Source: Dactylonectria macrodidyma (Eukaryota; Ascomycota; Sordariomycetes; Hypocreales; Nectriaceae). Taken from it: a stretch of 64,000 nt of DNA. Position 1 is the stretch's first letter. Each line of letters starts with the position of its first letter. Under the pieces are notes generated by a model. The model was not told where the DNA came from and ran no database searches. It was given only the letters and a program-made list of their open reading frames with translations. Shown piece by piece: positions 48,118 through 60,038 of the stretch. The stretch lies in the NCBI GenBank assembly GCA_020744425.1, contig JAGMUV010000012.1, positions 868,001 through 932,000 of the forward strand, written 5' to 3'. Made by a program: the position numbers and the translations under genes.

Positions 48118-50734
48118 ATGAAGACCATCAGCATGGTTCTGGCGGTGCTGGCTTTTGTAGCCAGCGCCGATGCGAAAGAGCTTTGGTCCTCCAAGCCGGC
48201 AGGTTATGCTTCGATGAGGAGCTCCCAATATCTCCTGAAGACCGGGTTTCCCGTTGGCAATGGGAAACTTGGAGGTCAGTCTTCCCAAGAACAACAAAAT
48301 GACATCCGGCTGAACTTCCCGTGCTTAGCAATCCCGTTCGGGTCTCCGGGTGCTGAGAAAGTGAACCTGAATGTCGACTCGTTATGGTCTGGGGGACCTT
48401 TCGAAGTCGAGGTAAGACATGCAAAGCGCTTGCCGCTAGTTTTGGTCTAATGAACTTGCTGCAGAACTACCAGGGTGGGAATCCCTCTACACCTAGATTC
48501 CAGAACCTCCCAGACATTCGTTCTCGGATCTTCACCAACGGGACCGGCTGTAAGAATGTATCTCAATTCTAAGATGGTTGAACATGCTCTAACTTTTTGT
48601 TCTTTTCAGCGATGAATGCTCTTTTGGGCAACCGAAACTACTACGGCTCGAACCGTGTGCTGGGAAACCTGACCGTCAGTTTTGAAGGCGCCGAGACCTT
48701 TGGGAACTACCGGCGAAGCCTCGATCTTGTCCAAGGCGTCCATCAAACCTCTTTCACCATGGGCAATGATTCGTCAGAGGTTGTCACCACCGTCTTCTGC
48801 TCTTTCCCCAACCAGGCTTGCGTCTACTACATCGAGTCCAGTGAAATCCTGCCCACGGTCACTGTTGGGCTTGAAAACCTCCTCGTAGAGCAAACTCTGG
48901 TCAACACGTCTTGTGCGGATGGGTTTCTTCACCATACCGGAATCACTCAAGTTGGGCCGCCCGAGGGCATGCGGTATGTTGCTACAGTGGCGTTCGACGC
49001 CAAGGAAGGTTCGGCTTCGTGCTCGAGCAACGGGAAGGTAGGGTTCAAGCCTAGCGGCAAGACTCTGACGATTTTCTGGAGCGCCGACACCAATTTCGAC
49101 CAAAGGCGTGGCAATGGCAACGATGGCTGGACCTTCCGCGGCGCAGATCCTTCATCTGATGTCAAGAGGATCTCCAAGAACGCTGCGAGCAAAGGCTATG
49201 CATCGGTTCTAAAAGCACACACATCCGACTTCAAGAAACTGCAGGGCGCTTTCACTCTTGAGGTTTCCGATCCCCAGGGCTCAAAGGAGGTGGAGACGTC
49301 GACACTCATCCAGAACTACAAGCTTGCCGGTCCCGGAGATCCTTACCTCGAAAGCCTCTTGTTCGACCTGTCTCGATACTTGCTCATCACTTCATCTCGT
49401 GAGAACTCGCTGCCTGCCAACCTCCAAGGTCGGTGGACAGAACTCCTGAAGCCCAGCTGGGGTGCCGACTACCATGCGAACATCAACCTCCAGATGAACT
49501 ATTGGGTCGCGGACCAGACTGGCCTCGCTGCCACGCAGAAGTCTTTGTGGGACTATATGCAGGATACTTGGGTCCCCAGAGGCACCGAGACTGCAAAGCT
49601 TCTCTACAACGCTACAGGATGGGTGGTACACGACGAAATGAACATTTTCGGCTTTACTGCTATGAAGGACGTTGCAAGCTGGGCCAACTGTAAGTCCTCA
49701 GCAAACTTGAGTAACGCTCGACTAACAAGTTCTTTATAGATCCTATTGCTCCAGCGTGGATGATGCAGCACGTATGGGACGCTTTCGAGTACACCCAGGA
49801 TGTGAAATGGCTTCGAGAACAGGGCTACCCTCTCATCAAAGGCGTTGCTGGGTTCTGGGTCTCGTCTCTGCAGGAGGACCTCTACACTGAGGATGGCTCC
49901 CTCGTCGCGGTGCCCTGTAACAGTGCGGAGACAGGACCGACGACATTTGGCTGTGCCCACTTCCAACAGCTCATCTACCAGGTTTTCGACGCCACACTCG
50001 CGGCAGCCGACGTCCTCTCGGAAACAGACCAAAAGTTCGTCAGCGCCGTGTCCAGCACTCTGGCTCGCCTAGATACTGGCTTGCACTTTGCCTCCTGGGG
50101 CGGCCTTAAGGAATGGAAGATGCCGGAATCTCTCGGCTTCGACAAGCCCAGCACTCATCGTCACCTTTCCCACCTCAATGGATGGTACCCTGGGTATTCC
50201 ATCTCGTCGTTCGCCAACGGCTACACCAACGAGACAATCCAGGATGCGGTACGCGAGACTCTCGTGACACGCGGCATGGGGAATGCTGCCGATGCCAACG
50301 CCGGCTGGGCTAAGGTCTGGCGAAGCGCTTGCTGGGCTCGACTGAACGAAACGGAGAAGGCGTACGACCAGCTGAGGTTTGCGATTGAGCAGAACTTTGC
50401 AGCAAACGGTTTCAGTATGTACGCAGGCCGCAACCCGCCGTTCCAGATCGATGCCAACTTCGGTTTTGGAGGCGCAGTGCTGAGCATGCTGGTCGTCGAT
50501 CTACCACTTCCAGCTGGTGTTCAGAGCCCAAGGGTTGTCGTCCTCGGACCTGCTATTCCCAAGGCATGGGGGAAGGGCCAGGTGAAGGGTCTGCGACTTC
50601 GCGGGGGTGGAATCATCGACTTCTCCTGGAACGCTCAGGGTCTCGTCAACAGCGTTAAGGTTGTCAAGAAGAGCAAGTCCAAGGCCGATGTACACGTGGT
50701 CGACATCAACGGGAAACACCTTACGGACATTTGA
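48118..50734 (+). CDS. GH95 alpha-L-fucosidase, secreted
   Basis: join(48118..48274,48329..48411,48465..48549,48610..49689,49740..50734) gives 799 aa with all phases matching. A signal peptide ([15 protein letters not shown]) is followed by the N-terminal beta domain opening ([27 protein letters not shown]) and the (alpha/alpha)6 barrel: [32 protein letters not shown] (the Asn pair of the GH95 active site), [14 protein letters not shown] (the Glu proposed as general acid) and [12 protein letters not shown] (Asp). GH95 enzymes remove alpha-1,2-linked L-fucose or L-galactose from xyloglucan and glycans. Length is as usual for the family. The neighbours (AKR, lactonase-type amidohydrolase, FucP-type transporter, XlnR-type factor) make L-fucose the likely product. 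Confidence 0.92.
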
Positions 50735-51565
50735 AGGGAATAGGGGGTATGACAGAGCTAGATGGATGGGCCCCTCTTGTAATCTCTTCCGTCAAGACGA
50801 TGCTATCAGCATGACAGAATATGTATGTATGTATGTATATTTTTCGTCCGGGAGGCCGTGAGGCCAGTAAAGTCCCCTATTGGGGCACAGGACGTGCTGA
50901 GCTAGAATCTTTAATGCTAAAACTACGTAGTTAAGGTATGACTGTAACCAACTTCGGGTGGGGAAACAAAAGTCGATTGCCTTCCCGAATCTGAGCCCGC
51001 CACACCAACGATCCAAACAAAGTCTGAGGATTTATGTTGCATCTGATAGGAAGGGTGCATTGAGATGTAATAATGGAAGGTCTTGATTTCTATCTCATGG
51101 ACGATCCAAGGCCTGTCTTTTATAGATGAATCTAGATACAGTTGATGACATCTGAAAGCTGGGATATCCTGGGTTCAAAAGAGGGGCCAATGAGGGGGCA
51201 ACAGCCCCAGGCATCGGCAGAATCGATAGAGTTTGAAGATGAAAGGGATCTCGACAGAAACAATAGATAGCTGTAGATGTACCAATTTACCTAGTGTAAA
51301 CGGCGGCGAAGGCCAGGTCCATAAACCACTAGTTCTTGAAGCCATGAAGAAGTTGTATTCCATGTCGTTCGATGTGTACACAATATCACTGACACTAAAG
51401 CTAGCGCAGAAGTTTCTTGGTTGTGTATTATGCAGCCAATCTATGAACGCCCAGGTCACACAAATTCAGTACCTAGGGCCACTGTAACATGCCAACTATT
51501 GCCGACGTTGCGTTGTTACCAAGCAGTCGCCTTCAAAGCTCTAGGAATACAGAGGGACCATATTG
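50735..51565. other. Intergenic, convergent 3' flanks
   Basis: Between the stop of the fucosidase gene and the stop of the interrupted regulator. A TATG microsatellite lies at 50820-50838. No gene is seen. Confidence 0.45.
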
Positions 51566-52383
51566 TTAGACCGCCAATCCAGTGAATCCGCTGCACCACC
51601 GATACAGGGACAATGCTCGCTGCCGCGCGGCGCTCTCCTCGACGGTCAGTGCTCCTGCTGCACTGCGAACACTATACAACGTTGACCTTATCACCTTGCG
51701 GAACCGTATCTGTAGTGGAGGTCCATTCAGAATCATGGGTACGTGGCCCAGTGAAGCAAAAAAAAAAAATCCAACATACCTGGAATTCTGTGCTAAGAGT
51801 GACTACACAGACCTCATGGGCACGGATGATAATTTCGCACGCTCGCTCGACCGACTCATTGGGACCAACCTGTGGCATGCGGTCTGCAAACAGTAATAAG
51901 ATAAAGCTCCCGTGAAGTAAGTAGATGCCAAAAAGATACGGCATAAAGGATAGCTCTGGATCGCAGGCCAATATGCGTGATACAGCGTCTGAAGCTGCGA
52001 TGGAGTGTGATGCGCATTTCATGAATCCGGGCGATGAGATCCAGCCGTCCCTATTTTCTAACATAGAGACTGCATCCCACTTTCCATGTAAAAGTACATG
52101 AAGCACGTGTAGGATGAAGGTGCCATAAGCTGTTACGAGCTGCGCCTGCGCTCGACGTTTCGCTCTGTATCGCCGCCGATCGTTCTTTGAGCCACGTGGA
52201 ACCGGGGCCGTAGGTGCTTCTGCAGCAGTTGTGCCCGTTTCCGGGGCCGATCCAACCAACAAATGTGCAGGTTGTGGTGCTGGCGGCGGCGGTCCGGTCA
52301 TCTCCTCCTGTGATGCTGTAGAGGTAGGCGTCATCATCTGGCTCCCAGGAACCACTGCACCGTCGAGAGCATGAACCTCGAAT

Positions 52384-55300
52384 CGGGTAGCCAGTGAAGT
52401 AAATAGTGTGGCCGTAAATAAGACGATATCATATTCAATATCGTATTGCCTGCACGGTATTTTTAGACCGTGCAGTGCAAGCAGCACCGGAAACCGTGTA
52501 ATACAGTGCATGGTCGTTCAAATATCGTATAAATATGATATCAAATATGGTGCAAGTACTCTGTAATACGAGTAATACGAGTAATACGAGGTCTCTCCCC
52601 ATACATGAGGCATTATGAAAATCCCAATTTACAGAACTTTTTACTAATGAAGTGTAACCCGGTTGGGCCGTTGATCTGCACTCAGCTGATGCTGATGCTA
52701 ATAACGCCACCAAATAAAGGCCTCGCCACAAACTCCTGAGCGTTGAGTATGTAACAAGCTAGCCAGCTCTCCGAGAGCTTTCAGTTCTTTTCTTCAATGC
52801 AATCAATTTGTTGGTTCCAAGCAAGCTTTTGGATGAATACGGCCTGTGCCCCTTACATGAAGCGTGTCAGCTCCTGAATTTTCACCTACTTCATCAACAA
52901 GTCTTATTCTACGAAATAATGACTTCTCAGCGCTCAGGTATTAGCGCTTCCTTCACGGCTACATCATCCCAGACTTCAATAGCCCCTGATTCGTCGGTTA
53001 TCAGCGACAACGGAGATACTGACGTCGGAGAGACATCTATTTCGCCGTTGCTAACCTCTCAATTTAAGAAGAAGAAGCGTACGTCGAAGATATGGGATCA
53101 TACGCCCTTCGGAAGGAATCAGATCGTCCGTAATACGGAAGGTCAGATTATATGGCGTTGCAAGTACTGTAAAGGGAAGCCTGCCGAATATCTCGAAAAT
53201 GGAGGCACGACACACATCTACAAGCACCTCAAATCTCACACTACTCTCGATATATTAACGCCTAATGAAGAAAGGGCTGCTAAAACAAGGAATCACCTTG
53301 AGGAAGCCTTCTCACGGATGTCTCAGAACGCGAATCCCCTCAAACGCCGTCGACACGATGACGAAACGACAGATCTTGACGCTGATAAGTTTGAGCAACT
53401 GTATGTGGAGTGGATTGCAGACTGCGGGATTGCACTTCGTATGGCAACAAGAGAAACCTTTCGAGCGTAAGTTCTCTAACATACTTAAATCAATGGTTCA
53501 TATACTAATCTTATGCCCTTTTAGCTTGCTCAAATTCCTCAATCCTGGAGTCCTCTCGATTTTACCTACATCACATCAAACGATTCGCGAGTGGGTGATG
53601 CGAACGTTTGAGACGCAAAAGCGACGTATACGACAAGTTCTCCAATCAGCTATCTCGAGAATACACTTCACCGTCGATATATGGTCCTCTCCAAATAAGC
53701 TTGGTATCCTTGGTATTGTTGCACACTTCATTGATAGCAACGGCGAGCTGGTTTCATATTGTGTTGCTTTACGAGAGGTACATGGCAAGCATTCAGGAGA
53801 GAATCAGGCCCATATTGTGATGAGTGTCGTCGAGGAATACGGAATTGTCACCCAGATTGGATACTTTGTTTCAGACAATGCAGACTCGAATGATACGTTG
53901 ATGAATTCTCTACAGAAATGTACGCCTCTATCAATTTATTGCGAGAACAATACTAATGATTAATAGTGTTGAACGAGAGGCACAATATCATATACGACGC
54001 GAAACATCACCGCCTTCGTTGTAACGGTCATACCATCAATCTAGCAGCGCATGCGTTTATGTTCCCAAAAACCGCACCCGACGAAGCCCCTACGAAAAAC
54101 CAGGTTAAAAAGGACACTACAAGCGAATATATCAAGCCTTCAGACGCTGATATATTGAAGTGGAGGAAGACTGGTCCTCTTGGCAAGCTCCACAACATCG
54201 TTGTCTTTATCCGATGTAGTGCACAACGGATACAGAGGTTTAAAGAGATCAGTGAGAAAAAGGGTCTTCTTCGTGACAACGATACAAGATGGAACTCAAA
54301 GTACTACATGGTTGAGAGAGCCATTGAGCTCGCAGATCAAATTGATTACTACTGCTCAAAGGAGAAGGACCTTAAGCTTGATTCGCGTATGCTATATATC
54401 CAACTGAGAGGACAACACTAATAGTTTCTAGTTTCCGAGCAAGACTGGGCTGAGCTGAAAAAAATCTGCAACTTCCTCAAATCATTCACCGATGCCACCA
54501 AGGCTGCAGAAGGTCACGCGCATACAATCGATCGAACGCTACCAATAATGGACTTCCTGCTTAGCAAATTTGAGGCTGCACGAATCGAGTACGCAGATGA
54601 CGCTTTTATGGCGCCTTGTATTGATGCTGGATGGGCGAAACTCGACGCATATTACACTCTTACAGAGCGGTCATCTGCTTATGTTGCAGCTATTGTCCTC
54701 AGCCCTCATCGAAAGTGGCACTACTTTGACACTGCCTGGGAGGAACATCCTGAGTGGATTGAGAGCAATAAGACTGCCGTAGAAGATCTCTGGAAGTCTC
54801 GTTACGCACCAGTCGCCAAGTCAGCGGAGTCATCAGCCCAGTCCTTGGTTGAAAAGCCACTAGTGAAGAACTCGTTTCTTGCATGGGAAGACGAACATGA
54901 GGATCCCGAGCTTCCCACCCTATTCGATGAGTATCAGAACTATATATCAGCCCCAAGAATCAAAGTCAAAGATGTACGAAAGTGGTGGCTTGAGAATACA
55001 CAACAAACGCTCTATCCAAACCTTTCCAAAATGGCGCTCGATCTTTTGTCAATTCCTGCGATGTCTGCTGAGCCAGAACGTCTCTTCTCTGATACAAAAA
55101 TCACCCTCCAAGATCGCAGGAACAGGTTAGGGATTGACATAATTGAGGCAATTGAGTGCATAAAGTCTTGGTCGAAGACTCGCAACTTGGCTTGGGTCGA
55201 CGACGTTGAGCTTGTCTTGGACACAGCTATCATTGGAGAGGATGAACAGCAGGGGTCTTCTAACATTATACCTGATATTACGAGCAATAGATAGTATGCA

Positions 55301-55769
55301 AGCAATTCAAACTCAAAATGCTCGAATCTCTGGAGTTTTCTTTTGACCTCTAGTTCTACTTCATTCTCACACCTAAGCAATAGGAGTGACGTTAAATTAG
55401 TCAATTCTGTAGACTGTAGCTCAAATAAACCCTTAACCTGCGCGAGTGAGGTCTAGGAAAACGGTTTCCGGAGCGTTCTCGTTATCTGGCAATAGTATAA
55501 TCTTATATGTTAGCGGTGAATAGCTTCATCTTGTTATGGTCCGCGAGACGAACTTGAATGTCAACCTTACTCAATTTGGTTAGTTTTATGCTTAGGCCAT
55601 GCGGCTCTTCGCACGCCGTGCGATATGATATTACGATATGATATTGCTTAAATACAGTGTAATACCGTATGCCGTGCAGTGCACCGAATTCCTAAACAAT
55701 CCAGTGCAGTGTGGGGTTGAAAAAATATCGTATACGGTATTTTGCACTATTTACTTCACTGCGGGTAGC
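52384..55769 (+). mobile_element. Complete hAT-family DNA transposon with perfect target duplication
   Basis: The element body is 52392-55761 (3370 bp). The terminal inverted repeats are identical over 17 bp: CAGTGAAGTAAATAGTG at 52392-52408 and its complement at 55745-55761. The 8-bp target duplication CGGGTAGC is perfect (52384-52391 and 55762-55769). Subterminal regions on both sides carry repeated CCGTGCAGTGC / GCACGG and ACGATATCATATT words, possible transposase binding sites. Inside is one plus-strand transposase gene. CAGxG ends, 8-bp duplication and transposase type together define a hAT element. Confidence 0.96.
52919..55294 (+). CDS. hAT-family transposase, apparently intact
   Basis: join(52919..53466,53525..53919,53967..54386,54432..55294) gives 741 aa with no stop and all intron phases matching. 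An N-terminal BED-type zinc finger (WRCKYCKGKP ... HIYKHLKSH) is followed by the catalytic core: IHFTVDIWSSPNKLGILGIV (first Asp), GYFVSDNADSNDTL (second Asp) and LRCNGHTINLAAHAF. The insertion and helical region comes next, ending with MALDLLSIPAMSAEPERLFS, the C-terminal hAT dimerisation motif with its Glu. The three introns are 44-58 nt, with GTAAGT, GTACGC and GTATGC donors. It cuts and pastes elements with matching ends. The ATG at 52919 precedes TSQRSG and lies in frame; an upstream frame without ATG continues to 52808. Confidence 0.92.
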
Positions 55770-57760
55770 CATGTCGGCGATGCTTCGCTCGCATTCCGCC
55801 ATGATGCCTTCTACGAGTGCGGTATCATTATCCTGCTCGTCGTCTCGCCATCCACAGCCGAAGCGTGGGTGGTATTTGCGATGATGCAGTTGGATGATAT
55901 CGCCAAGAATTGCCATCAAGGGTAAGAAATACTCAAAAAACCCTGTCCCAGAAACCCTAGTCGGGGGCCCATATGTGCGCCGGGTCGTGCTGAGATCAAT
56001 GACAGCTGGTGATGCTAGAAACTCCCATTCATCATCCGGCAGAGGACAGTATGTGTTACACTCATCGTCAAGGATATTAAGCCCCGAATTGTGCGACAGT
56101 GCCAGGTGCCGATCTACACAAAACATGAGCCAAAACACGCGTCGGCGCTCCTCCTGGACCTCGGGTACACTAATACAAGCGCGAACGGCATCACATGCGC
56201 GGCATGCACAGGTCGAACTTTGCGTACACCGAGGTGATAACGTGCTATCGACGAGGCTATCTTCGCGATTGAGTCCCATAGCACGGGACAAGCGCAGCGC
56301 CTTATTCCACCAGCGAAAGCAGTCGGTCTTAAAGTCACCGCCGGAGAGAACGATGGTGAGAAGTACAAAAGCGAGTACATCGTCGATGGACGGAGCTGGA
56401 GGTCCCTCGGAGGGGAGAAGCGGTGCTGATTGAGCAAAAGAATGGATGGCGGAATCATCCAAGGTTTGGCTCCTGTCTGAGTACTTGAGAAGTGTTCCAG
56501 CTTGCAGACTATAAGAATCATCCATGTAAAGCAAAATGTACAACGAGTGGGAAAAGCTCACCTGTATTCCTGTGCCAAGAATCTTGATCTCGTTCATGGA
56601 TCAGAGTTAGCATTAGCTTTCGCAGCTCCTCACAAACCTGCGTCTTTTGCCCGGGACGCAAGAACAGAGAACTTTGAGCCGTCTGGGCGCTGACCCATAA
56701 CATCGTCGTCAACAGCGCCGGAGTGGTCCGGCGCGGGGTGTCAGATCTAAGCAGTGATTCCTTGCGTAACACGTGCGTCAAAACGTATGGCGATGCGCAG
56801 CGAAAGAGCGACCCCCCTGGTTCTAAGAAGTACATCTCCAAAAGCTCACACGCCAACTTTTCATCGACTATGCCGTGCAGCATTGGCAGGATTGGCTCAA
56901 TACACTTGAAAGTGCGTGATGGGCGGCTCTTATGCTGTGTGCGGTCCGAGGGCGGATTTAATGGCGATGTGTGTTGATGGGGGTTAGCGCATCTTGTACG
57001 GAGAACCTCACCATAAGGGAAGGACAAGGGGAGATCTTGAGGGAAGGTGGGAGAATCGACAACACCGGCTGAAGGCAAAAGTTCATCATGTCCATGACTG
57101 AGCCCTGTTTCTTCGTGATGCTCCTGGCCCTGGCTAGCCGCCAACTCCAACACTGGAGCATAGTAATGTTGGGTAAGAAGAGCGCTCAGTCGCTGGGTAG
57201 AGGGAGCGGAAACATTGGGATAGCGATTTCTGGTCGCCATGTCGGACAAAGAAGCATGCGGAGAGTTGGGTCGTTCTGTGACAGGCTGATACAAGGACTG
57301 GTTCTGGGCTGCCTGAGAGTTAGGATGGGGCAGTCGTTGCTGCGCTCGATCAGGGTACTGGCCCGAATCTGAGGAATCCTCATATTGGGTTTCGTCCAGG
57401 ATGGTGGTTTGCGCTCTCTCGGGCATTGTGCGTGGCTTCCGGCCTCTTTTCCCGATGTTGCGTGTGTAGAAGCAGTTCTGCTCATATTCTAGACCATATC
57501 GGCCAAGTTAACGTCGCCCTCGAAACAGAAAGTCTGTGTTGTTTCATCTACTGACCATCACAACGATGGCTAGGCTCACATTAGCGTTGTATTTCGACAC
57601 AAAACTTGCCCAAGAGATTCAGAATCACTAACCAAGGATGCCGCCCGTCGCAGCGTACTCGAAGGCTGCTACAGCGATCACACGCTTGCTTGGTCCTCTT
57701 GCGCACATTTGCAATCTGTCGATGGGGAACCTCGCGTCGGTCATCATGTCTCGTCACCAT

Positions 57761-58892
57761 ATCGCTCTCGTTGCAGTCTGCCCGAAGTGTTCTGTAGTTG
57801 ATTCGATCCCTGTGTGTTGTTTGGGCGTTGGGTAACCCCTAGGCAGTATCAACGCAACATGTGGTTATGAGAAAGTGGAAAGGGAGAGAGGCGAGTTGGG
57901 GTTTCATCTGTTGCCAGAAACCATTTTGGCAGTTTGGTTTAATGTAACCCCCCGCTCACGCTGTGATTCGTGGAACAAGCTGAAAAGCCGGGGTAGAATG
58001 TGTGAAATGGAGGGAAGCGGGGAAGCGGGGTGTCAGATCTCGTGACTCCGTGGTGGGGTCTAACGGTCTGAGTTGGGTGCCTTTTGCACAGCGAAATATA
58101 CGATCAAATGATGCCAAAATAGGCTGCTTGAATTGATGATACTTACGACCTTAATAACGTCGGGATGACTGATTGATTGACTGTGTTGTTGATGATCTTG
58201 ACCGGCTAGGGATTTCCCTCATCTAAAGTCTCCGAGACCCCCGCTTCCTTAGTCATCACAGCCGGCCGGATCTCTGTCTGACACGGGGAAGCATCATCTG
58301 GGGGTGTGGGGAGCCACGTAGAGCACGAGCCCCTTTCGCTGGTCGCTTCGGCATCTCACTAGCTGTGGTTCCCTAAACAGCTGCTGTTGTCATAGACGAG
58401 GCTGTCTGGGAGACCCAAGATAATTAGATATAGACCCTAGCACATGATTCCATAACCTTGATAGAAGAGAGCTATCTCCAATCTTGGTAGTAGACACGTC
58501 ACCAAGTGGAAAGGGCGTGAAAAGTGGCCAAAAGGATACCTGTCAACATATGTATCTACAGTTTAGTATACGGGGCCTTCAAGAGATCGACTCTATCATC
58601 TACATGATCGTGTTGGCTCAATTGATTGCGGTATAGATTGAACCTTAGATGAAAGATGTAATTTAGACACTAGGAAGAGAGAGAAGCCATATACATAGAA
58701 AGACAACAAAACAAAGATGGGGAATCTCTAAGCATAAAGCAGACTCCTAGTACATAGGTGTGAGACCTCCTGTTACACGGCTCTGAACCCAAGCGCAAAG
58801 AGAGTAGTGCATCTGTGCAAACTTCCTGTGCGCAGCAGAGTATCCCATTAGCCAAGTGAATGCATTTCATACCAGTTGTGTCATTGCACCAG
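57761..58892. other. Intergenic, no gene seen
   Basis: This is the promoter side of the regulator gene and 3' flank of the AKR gene. No further open frame with a motif is visible on either strand. Confidence 0.45.
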
Positions 58893-60038
58893 CTATAGAG
58901 ACGGCTTGATTCCCTGAGGCACAAGTTCTGTTTCGAAGTGCCTAGCCTCTGTATCTCTTTTCTCGATGTCCATCCCATTTATGTAATTATCTGACTTGAG
59001 TTGTTTTCCCTGAAAATCGTAATCCACCCACCGACCCAGCATTGCTCTTACCCGGTCGTACAACGGCTGGTCTAGCGCAAAGACCGTCTCATCGAGCTCT
59101 GTAAACTCGTTGAGCTTCACGGTCGCTTTCTCATTGCCAGGCACCGTGAGGATTTGCTTTGCAGTTGCAATATTCTTTTCGAGATCCGACATTGTGCTGA
59201 TGCCAACAATAGTCGACATGGTGAATCCAGAACCACGGCTTTGCGTCGCCTTGGCGATGGCAAACCGGAGGGCTATAGACGCCATTGACTCTCCCTGTTG
59301 TTCGACCCATTCAGCAGCGTTCTGCACCGCCGTTCGTAGGGCATGAGGTGCCGGGTGCCAATCGCCAGTCAGGCCTGCTGGGATGCCGCCATTGCGTAGC
59401 AAGCCGACAGCAAGCGGGCTGGAGCAGAGGACAGAGGTAACCCCTGCAGCACGGAACAGGTCCAGTCCACGCTGCTCGACTTGGGTGTTCTGTAGTGTCA
59501 GTTGAGCCCAGGTCTGAATAACATCCAAGGGATTCCCATAACGTTGTTGCACCAATGTTGCTATGTAAGCGAGATTGTCAATCCCGTACCCCGAGATGCC
59601 AACACGGCGAATCACGCCCGCCCGCCTGAGCTCAAACAGCACTCCCACGGCAACAACTGCCTCTTCTCTAGACACAAACTCAACGTCATGACAGAAGACA
59701 ACATCTAGATATGTTGTTCGGAACCTCTCCAACGACCGTGTGACTGACTTGCGTACCCACGCGGGTGAGTAGTCAAACTCATTCTCTTTAATGCGGCCGA
59801 CTTTGGTCATGAGCACAATGTCTTCGCGTGAAAATTTCGACGTAATCTCGGGGTGCGATAGGGCGGCGCCCATGAGCTGCTCCGAGGGCTCGTAGTATGG
59901 AGAAGTGTCGATTGTGCGTAAGCCTTGCTCAAATGCACGGAGAAGGATTTGGCGGATCGGCAGAGACTCTGGGTCTGGATGGAGCTGATAGCTGAAGCCT
60001 GCTCCTCCTATCACCAGGGGCGGATTTTTGGTGATCAT
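58893..60038 (-). CDS. Aldo/keto reductase, sugar 1-dehydrogenase type
   Basis: Intronless, 381 aa, complete. The catalytic tetrad is visible: Asp and Tyr in TIDTSPYYEPSE, Lys in LMTKVGRI and His in VVFCHDVEF. The fold order is as in the AKR branch with yeast D-arabinose 1-dehydrogenase (Ara2), plant L-galactose dehydrogenase and bacterial D-threo-aldose (L-fucose) dehydrogenase: VGISGYGIDNL, STIVGISTMSDLEKN. It would oxidise a sugar at C1 to its lactone with NAD(P)+ in the cytosol. Beside a fucosidase, a FucP-type transporter and a lactonase-type amidohydrolase, L-fucose is the best guess for the substrate, giving L-fuconolactone. This is inferred from context; L-galactose or D-arabinose remain possible. 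Confidence 0.87.
   Translation of the reverse strand: MITKNPPLVIGGAGFSYQLHPDPESLPIRQILLRAFEQGLRTIDTSPYYEPSEQLMGAALSHPEITSKFSREDIVLMTKVGRIKENEFDYSPAWVRKSVTRSLERFRTTYLDVVFCHDVEFVSREEAVVAVGVLFELRRAGVIRRVGISGYGIDNLAYIATLVQQRYGNPLDVIQTWAQLTLQNTQVEQRGLDLFRAAGVTSVLCSSPLAVGLLRNGGIPAGLTGDWHPAPHALRTAVQNAAEWVEQQGESMASIALRFAIAKATQSRGSGFTMSTIVGISTMSDLEKNIATAKQILTVPGNEKATVKLNEFTELDETVFALDQPLYDRVRAMLGRWVDYDFQGKQLKSDNYINGMDIEKRDTEARHFETELVPQGIKPSL

Larger units (their letters stand above)
51566..57760 (-). pseudogene. XlnR/Xyr1-type Zn2Cys6 regulator, split by a hAT transposon
   Basis: The host-gene exons are 57633..57760, 57556..57569 (a 14-nt microexon), 56562..57488, 55770..56500 continuing as 51780..52391, and 51566..51709. 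The lengths add to 852 codons with every phase correct once the transposon and one target copy are left out, so the gene was whole before insertion (851 aa). The zinc cluster is ACDRCSSLRVRCDGRHPC then HRCDEYEQNC, a perfect Zn2Cys6. The middle region has VLSGGDFKTDCFRWWNKA, MGLNRED, RRRVFWLMFCVDRHLAL and FFEYFLPLMAILGDI. The end has WISSPGFMKCASHSIAASDA, LSFMPYLFGIYLLHGSF and LYRWCSGFTGLAV, all in the pattern of XlnR/Xyr1. Such proteins activate sugar-degrading genes. The transposon enters after about residue 600, so only a truncated product with a DNA-binding domain could be made. Confidence 0.9.
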
